Positions 6,299-12,084 of a DNA stretch of 12,084 nt are shown here, in pieces (the first letter of the stretch is position 1; each line of letters starts with the position of its first letter). The notes under the pieces were generated by a model. The model did not search any database. It worked only from the letters and a program-made list of their open reading frames with translations, and was not told where the DNA came from. The DNA is from DASQVO01 sp035640715. Lineage in GTDB: Bacteria; Actinomycetota; Actinomycetes; Streptosporangiales; Streptosporangiaceae. The stretch covers positions 1 to 12,084 of the forward strand of contig DASQVO010000388.1 in the NCBI GenBank assembly GCA_035640715.1. Reading direction: 5' to 3'. The position numbers and the translations under genes are program-made.

Positions 6299-7654
6299 CT
6301 AACGCGCCGGCGTCAGTCTGGTCATCGCGTTGATCAGCCTGTCGGCGGCATCTCCGCGGGGGTCGGTGAGGTTGCCGAGCAGCTTGAGGGCGAAGCGCAT
6401 CAGCGCCGGGCGTGACATGGCGTGCCTGGTGGCGAACCGCATCAGTTCCGGGCGGCCGATGGCCTTCACGAACATCCGCCCGAGAGCGTAGTAGCCGCCG
6501 TAGGCGTCCGCGAGCGCGCGGGGGTACCCGTGCAGCACGCGTTCGGCCCCGGCCCAGTCCGGCAAGACCAGGGCCTGGGCCACGGTCCGGGCGGCGATCT
6601 CGCCGGATTCCATCGCGTAGGCGATGCCCTCGCCATTGAACGGGTTCACCATCCCGGCGGCGTCCCCGACCAGCAGCAGTCCGCGCGTGTAATGCGGGGT
6701 CCGGTTGAAGGCCATGGGGAGCGCGGCGCCGCGCACCGGGCCCACGCGGCTCTCCTCGGTGAACCCCCATTCGCCCGGCATGCCCTTCAGCCAGCGGCGC
6801 AGCATCCCGTGGTAGTCCGTGTCCCCGAACCCGATGCTGGTATTCAGCAGGCCGAGGCCGACGTTGCTCGTGCCGTCGCCCATGCCGAAGATCCAGCCGT
6901 ATCCGGGCAGCAGCCGGTCACCGTCCCACAGGTCGAGCCAGGACTCCAGGTAGTCGTCGTCGTGCCGGGGGCTGGCGTAGTAGGCGCGGACGGCCACGCC
7001 GATGGGCCGGTCGTCGCGCTTGCGCAGCCCCATGCCCACCGACAGCCGGGAGGAGTTCCCGTCGGCGGCGATGACCAGGCGCGCGCGGTACACCCGCTCC
7101 GGGCCGGCGTCGGCCCGCCTGCCCGCGGAATCCTCCGCGGCACCGCCCTGGGCCCTGCCGCCCGCTGACGGGCGGGCGGTCACCCCGGTGATCCGGCCGG
7201 TCCGGTCGTCGAGGACCGGGCCGGTCACCGTGACGCCCTCGAGCAGCCGGGCGCCGGCCTGGCTGGCCCGGCGGGCCAGCTCCTGGTCGAAATCCATCCT
7301 GGTCCGGACCAGGCCGTAGCCGGGGTAACTGGTCAGCTCGGGCCAGGGAAGCTCCAGGCGCATCCCGGCGCCGATGACGCGCAGGCCCTTGTTCCGCAGC
7401 CAGCCGTCATGCTCGCCGACCGGCACCCCCATCGCCACAAGGGCCTTGACCGCCCGCGGCGTAAGGCCGTCACCGCACACTTTCTCCCGTGGGAACCTGC
7501 TCTTCTCCAGCAGCAGCACGTCCAGTCCCGCGCTGGCGAGGTAATAGGCGGTCGTGGCGCCGGCCGGCCCAGCGCCGACGACGATGACGTCCGCCTCATC
7601 CGCGGCGTGGCGTACCGGAGCCGCTGTGGCAGCGGGGGAAACGTGCTCGGTCAC
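6299..7654 (-). CDS. Geranylgeranyl reductase family FAD-dependent oxidoreductase (probable menaquinone side-chain reductase, MenJ-like)
   Basis: Flavoprotein of the group that saturates double bonds in isoprenoid chains; in mycobacteria a relative (MenJ) reduces one isoprene unit of menaquinone. The protein has 451 residues. The FAD-binding dinucleotide fold is at VIVVGAGPAGATTAYYLASAG (23-43), the conserved KVCGDGLTPRAV at 58-69, an ADGNSS segment at 198-202, and the second FAD motif GDAAGMVNPFNGEGIAYAMESG at 330-351. Residues about 162-188 are a Gly/Ala/Arg-rich insert between core strands that looks like a loose linker. The C-terminal ~100 residues are helical. The start is GTG; AGGA about 8 nt upstream is a modest ribosome site. 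A consensus Rex operator ends 21 nt before it. Its place between menG and nuoA supports menaquinone as substrate over chlorophyll or archaeal lipid. The exact bond reduced is not visible from sequence. Confidence 0.85.
   Translation of the reverse strand: MTEHVSPAATAAPVRHAADEADVIVVGAGPAGATTAYYLASAGLDVLLLEKSRFPREKVCGDGLTPRAVKALVAMGVPVGEHDGWLRNKGLRVIGAGMRLELPWPELTSYPGYGLVRTRMDFDQELARRASQAGARLLEGVTVTGPVLDDRTGRITGVTARPSAGGRAQGGAAEDSAGRRADAGPERVYRARLVIAADGNSSRLSVGMGLRKRDDRPIGVAVRAYYASPRHDDDYLESWLDLWDGDRLLPGYGWIFGMGDGTSNVGLGLLNTSIGFGDTDYHGMLRRWLKGMPGEWGFTEESRVGPVRGAALPMAFNRTPHYTRGLLLVGDAAGMVNPFNGEGIAYAMESGEIAARTVAQALVLPDWAGAERVLHGYPRALADAYGGYYALGRMFVKAIGRPELMRFATRHAMSRPALMRFALKLLGNLTDPRGDAADRLINAMTRLTPAR
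7123..7175. repeat. Two GC-rich stem-loops within the reductase linker
   Basis: CCGCGGA-ATCC-TCCGCGG (7123-7140) and CCGCCCG-CTGA-CGGGCGG (7158-7175) are perfect 7-bp stems with 4-nt loops, 17 nt apart. Both fall in the codons of the low-complexity insert at about residues 162-188. They may mark a replication-slippage or insertion-derived segment. Confidence 0.5.
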
Positions 7655-7675
7655 GTGTCCGATCCTGACTCTTCC

Positions 7676-7693
7676 TTGTGAACCTCTTCACAA
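7676..7693. promoter_or_regulatory. Rex (NADH/NAD+ redox sensor) operator upstream of the reductase gene
   Basis: TTGTGAACCTCTTCACAA matches the Rex operator form TTGTGAA-N4-TTCACAA at every fixed position. Rex in Streptomyces is known to repress cyd, rex-hem and nuo genes at such sites and to release DNA when NADH is high. The site is 21 nt before the reductase GTG and about 14 nt past a candidate -10, a position suited to blocking transcription. It is the only such site I saw in the window. Binding is inferred. Confidence 0.8.
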
Positions 7694-7706
7694 GTTCTTT
7701 GCCATT

Positions 7707-7712
7707 AGTTTA
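7707..7712 (-). promoter_or_regulatory. Candidate -10 box for the reductase (and possibly nuo) transcript
   Basis: TAAACT on the minus strand, in the only AT-rich patch of the 7655-7875 gap. A poor -35 (GTGTTC at 7730-7735) is 17 nt upstream. The expected start near 7700 puts the Rex site at about +7 to +24, consistent with repression by road-block. Support is position and base composition only. Confidence 0.35.
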
Positions 7713-7760
7713 ATCCCGGCCGGCACTGGGAACACCACCGGCCCGGTGCCGCCGAGGTTC

Positions 7761-7806
7761 CCGGACGGCCGTCCGGCACCCGCAGCCCCGCGCCGTGACC
7801 GGCGCG
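7761..7806. repeat. Two palindromes downstream of menG, possible transcription end region
   Basis: CGCGCCG-TGAC-CGGCGCG (7789-7806) is a 7-bp stem with a 4-nt loop. CCGGACGGCCGTCCGG (7761-7776) is a 16-bp perfect palindrome. On the minus strand they lie about 70-115 nt after the menG stop and before the reductase promoter candidate. No T-run follows, so they are at best terminators of the GC-hairpin type or an operator. Confidence 0.35.
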
Positions 7807-7875
7807 CAGCCCGCGGGCGCCCTGCGTCAACTGTCCGGTCCCAACCTATGCCTGGCGGATCGCCCAGGTGGCCGG

Positions 7876-8604
7876 TTACGTCACCTGCGCCGCAGCCGGG
7901 CGGCGCGCGACATGGACGGCGACGATCCCGAAGGTCAGGTTCCGCCACTGCACGGCCGACCAGCCGCCGACGTGAATGAGCTGGGCCAGCTCCTGCTGGT
8001 CCGGCCAGTCGATGATCGACTCGGCCAGGTACTCGTACGCCGCGGGGTTGCGCGCGGCCCTGCGGGCGATCGCGGGCAGGGCACGGGAGAGGTAACGCTC
8101 GTATGCCACCCGCAGCGGCCGGGCGGCCAGGCGGGAGAACTCGCAGATGACAAGCCGCCCGCCTGGCCGGGTTACCCGCAGCATCTCGGCGAGTGCCTGC
8201 TCCGCGCTGGCCACATTGCGCAGCCCGAACGAGATCGTCACCGCGTTGAAGGCGCCGTCGCGGAACGGCAGCCGGAGGGCGTCACCCGCGACGAAGGCCG
8301 GCCTGGGCCCTCCCGGCCTGGCGCGGGCACGGCGCATCCCAGCCCGCAGCATGCCCAGTGAGAAGTCGCACGCGACGCAGTCGGCCCCGCCCGCGGCGAA
8401 GGTGGCGGTTGATGTGCCGGTGCCCGCCGCCAGGTCGAGGATCCGGTCGCCGGGGCGCGCCGCCACGGCGCGGGCGACGGCACGCCGCCACAGCCGCACC
8501 TGGCCGGCTGACAGCAGGTCGTTGAGCAGGTCGTAGCGCCCGGCAAGCTCGTCGAACATCGCGGCGACTTCGCCGGGCCGTTTATCTAGATCCGCACGGG
8601 CCAT
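7876..8604 (-). CDS. menG: Demethylmenaquinone methyltransferase
   Basis: S-adenosylmethionine-dependent enzyme that methylates demethylmenaquinone, the last step of menaquinone head-group synthesis. The protein has 242 residues, close to the usual UbiE/MenG length. SAM-binding motif I is LDLAAGTG (56-63); motif II ends in D80; GDAL is at 107-110. The family signature YDLLNDLLSAGQVRLWRR is at 24-41, and the second signature is FGLRNV (126-131) with LRVTRPGGRL (142-151). The start MARADLDKRPGEVAAMFDEL matches the normal N-terminus, so ATG at 8604 is preferred over M16 although the ribosome site is weak (AGG 11 nt and GGGGG 1-2 nt upstream). The UbiE versus MenG choice rests on context: this lineage uses menaquinone, and the next genes are a MenJ-like reductase and complex I. 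It lies 145 nt after the peptidase gene. Confidence 0.9.
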   Translation of the reverse strand: MARADLDKRPGEVAAMFDELAGRYDLLNDLLSAGQVRLWRRAVARAVAARPGDRILDLAAGTGTSTATFAAGGADCVACDFSLGMLRAGMRRARARPGGPRPAFVAGDALRLPFRDGAFNAVTISFGLRNVASAEQALAEMLRVTRPGGRLVICEFSRLAARPLRVAYERYLSRALPAIARRAARNPAAYEYLAESIIDWPDQQELAQLIHVGGWSAVQWRNLTFGIVAVHVARRPAAAQVT

Positions 8605-8650
8605 GCCCCCAGCCTGGCACAGCCCCCGCGGTGTCCCCCACTCGCCTCCG

Positions 8651-8713
8651 GCTCGCTCGTGCTCTGCCTCCCCGCTCGCTTCCGGGCCGCTTTGGGGTGC
8701 CCTTCAGCTCGCT
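8651..8713. repeat. Three GCTCGCT direct repeats in the gap between peptidase and menG genes
   Basis: GCTCGCT occurs at 8651, 8674 and 8707, with related CTCGCC and CTCACTCC between them, in the 145-nt gap 8605-8749. Spacing is irregular (23 and 33 nt). I see no good promoter or terminator in this gap. It may be a degenerate intergenic repeat or chance in GC-rich DNA. Confidence 0.35.
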
Positions 8714-8749
8714 CACTCCGTCACCGCCGGGCGGCCTCGGGCCGGGTGC

Positions 8750-10891
8750 TCAGAGGAGCCCGGGGCGGCGCCAGGGTTCGCCGAGCACATGGTGGGCGAG
8801 GAACGCGAACACGGTCTCGTACCAGATGGACGCGTGGCCCGGGCTGAGAATCCAGTGGTTCTCATCGGGAAAGTACAGGAATTTCGCGTCGGCTCCGTGC
8901 CGGGCAAGGTCCCACCACAGCCGCAGCGCCTCGCCGATGGGCACCCGGTAATCCTTGTTGCCGTGGATCACCAGCATCGGAGTGCGGATGCTGGCGATGT
9001 GCCGGTGCGGTGAGTTCGCCTGGTAGCGCTCCGGGGACGTCAGCGGGTCACCGAACTGCGGCCGCCAGAACATCGGCAGGTCCGTGGTGCCGAACATCTG
9101 GTCCAGCACCCACAGGCTGGCGTGGCTCACGATCGCCTTGAACCGGTCGGTGTGCCCGGCGATCCAGTTCGCCATGTAACCGCCGTAGGAGCCGCCCATC
9201 ATGGCCGAGCGTGCGCCGTCGATGTCCGGGCGTGCCGCGGCGACGTCGGTGGCCGCCATGATGTCGGCGAACGGCCGGGCTCCCCACTGGTGGTAAGCCC
9301 GGGCGATGAAGTCCTGGCCGTAACCGGTGGAAAGCGCCGGGTCCGGCAGCAGCACCGCGTACCCGCGCGCGGCCATCAGCCATGGGTTCCACCGCCATGA
9401 CCATGAATTCCAGCTCATCATCGGGCCGCCGTGCACCCACAGCAGCAGCGGGGCCGGAGCCTGCGCCGAAGACGTCTCGGGCAGCACGAGCCAGCTCCGG
9501 ATCCGGGCGCCGTCATCGGCGACCGCCTCGATCTCCTCCAGGTGACCTGGCAGGGTAAGCGGGCTTCCGGGGCTGGCCAGCCGGGACGGCTTCTGGCTCT
9601 CGGCCGCCTCGATCCGGACCGGCGTGGGCGGCTCGTCCACCGACGCGCGCAGCGCGTACAGGTAGCGTCCGTCCGGTGCCGGGCACAGGTCGGTATAGGC
9701 GCCGTCGTCACCGGTGATCCGGGTGATCTCGCCAGTCCCGACGTCGACCCGGAAGACCGGCCGCCGCCCCTGGTCGTCGGCGGTGAAGTACACGGAGCGG
9801 GAATCCGGAGCCCAGGCCAGCTCCGCGGGGCGCCGGTCAAAGCCCGGCAGGAGGTCACGCGCCTCGCCGGGCCCGCCGGGTCCCGTGAGCTGGACGAGCA
9901 CGACGGTGACATCCCCGGGCCGCCTGGGGGTGTGATGGGCCAAGCGCAGGCAGGCCACATGGCGGCCATCAGGCGATAGTGCCGGGTTCTCGAAGTCATA
10001 GCCGGGATCCGACAGGAGGTTCCGTCGGCCGGCGGTGGCCACGTCGATCACGGCCAGCTCGGCATGGGAGTCACCGGCTCCGTCCCAGTGCCACCAGCCG
10101 GTCGCGACAACGGTCCCGTCTGGCGCTACGTCAAATGACTGCCGGTCAAGTGCGCGCCCGGGCGCTGGCGTAAGATCACGCAGCGGCACCGGACCGTCTG
10201 CCTGCCCGGTGGCGGATTCGGCCAGGGCGCCCTGGCCGGCCGCAGACGGCTCGCCGGCGGCGAACAGCCGGAGCTGGGCCGGCCCCAGGTCGTGATCCCA
10301 GTACCGGACAGGGACCGACTCGTGCAGGATGGCCGTGACGCCTGCGTCCTCGCGCGCCTTGCGGAGCCTGGCGTCATCTTCGGCAGTGCTCACGCCGTGA
10401 CCTTCGGCAGTGGGTTCGTCCCGGCCGCCTGCGCCCGGCATCACCGGGGATGCCAGCACGATGGCGCCGGCCCGCGCGGCGACCTCCACGGCTGTCACGC
10501 CGCCGGGCAGGTCGGCGACCCGGACGGCCTCGCCGCCGGCGGCGGGCAGCATCCACAGCACCGGCTGGTCGCCGCCTCCCGCCCTGTCCGGCTGCTCCGC
10601 GCCGCAGGTGGACCGCTTGGATGTGAACAGCAGCGACCCGTCGGGAAGGAACCTCGGGTTCCCCTCTCCCTCCGCCGAGCGGGTCAGCTGCCGCGGGCTG
10701 TCCTCGCTGTCGGGGAGCGCGGGGATCCGCCAGACGCTCGTGATGTACTTCTTGCCGTCGGCCGCGAGCGTCTGCACGGCCGCCGCGAGCCAGCTCCCGC
10801 CGGGTGAGAGCCGCAGCGTCGTTACGCGCGGGATAGCGAGGTAGTCACCGAGATCATGGAACGGGGTGGTACCCGCGGGCCCGGCCCTCAC
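8750..10891 (-). CDS. S9 family (prolyl oligopeptidase-like) serine peptidase
   Basis: Alpha/beta-hydrolase peptidase that trims short peptides, of the dipeptidyl/acylaminoacyl-peptidase type. The protein has 713 residues. The N-terminal ~440 residues look like a beta-propeller, with repeated strand motifs such as LSPDGR (305-310), WAPDSR (360-365) and PAPDGR (404-409). The catalytic domain covers about 450-705. The nucleophile S568 is in GGSYGGYM (566-573), D647 in HGNKDYRVP and H679 in PDENHW; HGGP (487-490) forms the oxyanion hole. No signal peptide or membrane segment is visible, so it is probably cytosolic. Residues ~150-180 and ~212-235 are loose linkers. It starts with GTG overlapping the cysN stop (GTGA) and has no clear ribosome site, implying translational coupling. 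No ATG fits near the N-terminus. A functional link to sulfate assimilation is not evident, and the precise specificity cannot be read from sequence. Confidence 0.92.
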   Translation of the reverse strand: MRAGPAGTTPFHDLGDYLAIPRVTTLRLSPGGSWLAAAVQTLAADGKKYITSVWRIPALPDSEDSPRQLTRSAEGEGNPRFLPDGSLLFTSKRSTCGAEQPDRAGGGDQPVLWMLPAAGGEAVRVADLPGGVTAVEVAARAGAIVLASPVMPGAGGRDEPTAEGHGVSTAEDDARLRKAREDAGVTAILHESVPVRYWDHDLGPAQLRLFAAGEPSAAGQGALAESATGQADGPVPLRDLTPAPGRALDRQSFDVAPDGTVVATGWWHWDGAGDSHAELAVIDVATAGRRNLLSDPGYDFENPALSPDGRHVACLRLAHHTPRRPGDVTVVLVQLTGPGGPGEARDLLPGFDRRPAELAWAPDSRSVYFTADDQGRRPVFRVDVGTGEITRITGDDGAYTDLCPAPDGRYLYALRASVDEPPTPVRIEAAESQKPSRLASPGSPLTLPGHLEEIEAVADDGARIRSWLVLPETSSAQAPAPLLLWVHGGPMMSWNSWSWRWNPWLMAARGYAVLLPDPALSTGYGQDFIARAYHQWGARPFADIMAATDVAAARPDIDGARSAMMGGSYGGYMANWIAGHTDRFKAIVSHASLWVLDQMFGTTDLPMFWRPQFGDPLTSPERYQANSPHRHIASIRTPMLVIHGNKDYRVPIGEALRLWWDLARHGADAKFLYFPDENHWILSPGHASIWYETVFAFLAHHVLGEPWRRPGLL

Positions 10892-12084
10892 CGGGCGTCA
10901 GTGATTATGGCCGCGCCGACGGTGGTGTTGGTGGCCTCGTCGATCAGGATCATGCCGCCGGTCAGCCTGTTCCTGCTGTAGGGATCGCAGAAGATCGGCT
11001 GGGTCAGCCGCAGGCTCACCCGCCCAATCTCGTTCAGCCCGAGCTGGCTGGCACTCTCGTCCCGGTGCAGGGTGTTGACGTCGATCCGGTACTGCAAGTC
11101 CGTCACGATCGTCTTGATAGTCCGTGAGGTGTGCTTGACGACGAAGCGGCTGCGCGGGGTGAGCGGCCGGTCGCCGCTCATCCAGCACACCATCGCCTCG
11201 ATGTCCTGCGCGACTGCCGGGCGGTTGTGCGGGCGGCAGATCATGTCGCCGCGCGAGATGTCCACATCGTCGTCGAGCAGCAGCGTGACCGACATAGGCG
11301 GGAAGGCCTCGGGCACCGCCTGGCCCGCGATCTCCACGCTCCGCACGGTGGTGGTGAGTCCCGACGGCAGGTGCAGCACCTCATCACCCGGCCTGATCAC
11401 GCCTCCGGCGACCTGGCCGGCGTAGCCGCGGTAGTCGTGCAGCCCGGGATCGGTCGCCTGATGCGGCCGGATGACGTACTGGACGGGGAACCGGACATCG
11501 ATGAGGTTGCGGTCCGAGGCGATATGCACATGTTCCAGATGGTGCAGCAACGACGGGCCGTCATACCAGGGCATGTTGGCCGAGCGCTGCACGACGTTGT
11601 CGCCGCGCAGGGCCGAGACCGGGATGAAGGTCAGGTCACCGATGTCCAGCTTCGCGGCGAAGGCCGCGAATTCGGACGCGATCTGCTCGAAGACCGCGGC
11701 GTCGTAGCCGACGAGGTCCATCTTGTTCACGGCCAGCACCAGGTGCGGGACCTGCAGCAGGGTGGCGAGGAAGGCATGCCGCCGGCTCTGCTCGGTCAGC
11801 CCGTTGCGCGCGTCCACCAGCACCACGGCCAGGTCGGCGGTGGAGGCGCCGGTGACCATGTTGCGGGTGTACTGGATGTGGCCGGGCGTGTCCGCGATGA
11901 TGAACTTCCGCCGCGGCGTGGCGAAGTAGCGGTAGGCCACATCGATCGTGATGCCCTGCTCACGCTCGGCCCGCAGCCCGTCGGTGAGCAGCGCCAGGTT
12001 CGTGTAGTCCTCGCCGCGGTCCCGGCTGGTCCGCTCAATGGCGGAAAGCTGATCTTCGAAGATCGCCTTGGAGTCATAGAGCAG
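10888..12084 (-). CDS. cysN: Sulfate adenylyltransferase subunit 1 (CysN), N-terminus beyond window
   Basis: GTPase subunit of ATP sulfurylase; with CysD it makes adenosine 5'-phosphosulfate from sulfate and ATP, GTP hydrolysis driving the reaction. The last 398 residues are visible and the frame is open to the right edge. The first seen residues, LLYDSKAIFEDQLSAIERTS, directly follow the P-loop in this family, so about 25-40 residues including G1 are missing. Seen GTPase motifs, counted from the edge: EQGITIDVAYRYF (G2 region, 42-54), DTPGH (G3, 65-69), NKMD (G4, 120-123) and SAL (G5, 157-159). The EF-Tu-like beta-barrel domains follow, including the conserved NRLTGGMILID near the C-terminus. 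It ends there with no fused APS kinase (CysC) domain, so the full length would be about 425-440 residues. cysD is expected just upstream, outside the window. The TGA overlaps the peptidase GTG. Confidence 0.95.
   Translation of the reverse strand: MLYDSKAIFEDQLSAIERTSRDRGEDYTNLALLTDGLRAEREQGITIDVAYRYFATPRRKFIIADTPGHIQYTRNMVTGASTADLAVVLVDARNGLTEQSRRHAFLATLLQVPHLVLAVNKMDLVGYDAAVFEQIASEFAAFAAKLDIGDLTFIPVSALRGDNVVQRSANMPWYDGPSLLHHLEHVHIASDRNLIDVRFPVQYVIRPHQATDPGLHDYRGYAGQVAGGVIRPGDEVLHLPSGLTTTVRSVEIAGQAVPEAFPPMSVTLLLDDDVDISRGDMICRPHNRPAVAQDIEAMVCWMSGDRPLTPRSRFVVKHTSRTIKTIVTDLQYRIDVNTLHRDESASQLGLNEIGRVSLRLTQPIFCDPYSRNRLTGGMILIDEATNTTVGAAIITDAR

Noticed and set aside
1..12084. A previously undescribed system, mobile element, CRISPR array or RNA gene
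   Set aside because: All coding sequence is accounted for by known housekeeping families; gaps are 145-221 nt and contain only short palindromes, repeats and promoter-like sites. No transposase, integrase, tRNA-like fold or regularly spaced repeat array was seen.

Overview
The window is about 70% G+C. Every gene I can support lies on the minus strand, so the biological reading order runs from high to low coordinates. GTG and TTG starts, 1-4 nt stop/start overlaps, absence of in-frame TTA codons where I checked, and strong resemblance to actinobacterial complex I and menaquinone proteins all point to a high-GC actinomycete. I cannot place it to genus. Nothing suggests recent transfer: this looks like core chromosome.

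Layout in transcription order. (1) 12084-10888: cysN, large GTPase subunit of ATP sulfurylase, with its N-terminus outside the window. Its stop overlaps the GTG start of (2) 10891-8750, a complete cytosolic S9-family prolyl-oligopeptidase-like serine peptidase. (3) After a 145-nt gap with GCTCGCT repeats comes 8604-7876, menG/ubiE, the demethylmenaquinone methyltransferase. (4) After a 221-nt gap with GC-rich palindromes, a candidate promoter and an 18-bp site identical to the Rex operator consensus comes 7654-6299, a geranylgeranyl reductase-family flavoprotein related to the menaquinone side-chain reductase MenJ. (5) A 171-nt gap with a candidate promoter and a paired palindrome leads to the complex I operon: nuoA (6127-5768), nuoB (5765-5151), nuoC (5154-4396), nuoD (4399-3032), nuoE (3032-2340), nuoF (2343-1015) and the first 336 residues of nuoG (1010 to the window edge). 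From nuoB to nuoF each gene overlaps the next by 1-4 nt, which indicates translational coupling.

Functionally, MenG finishes the menaquinone head group, the reductase probably saturates part of the isoprenoid tail, and the Nuo complex passes NADH electrons to that menaquinone. All visible iron-sulfur and flavin/NADH motifs are intact: NuoB N2, the NuoE 2Fe-2S cluster, NuoF FMN/NADH plus N3, and NuoG N1b, N5, N6b-type and N7 ligand sets. The perfect Rex site in front of the reductase suggests that quinone-tail maturation, and possibly the nuo genes behind it, respond to the NADH/NAD+ ratio. I found no mobile element, CRISPR array, RNA gene or clearly undescribed system. The points most worth following are the Rex operator, the palindrome pair before nuoA, and an 11-bp-arm inverted repeat inside nuoG.
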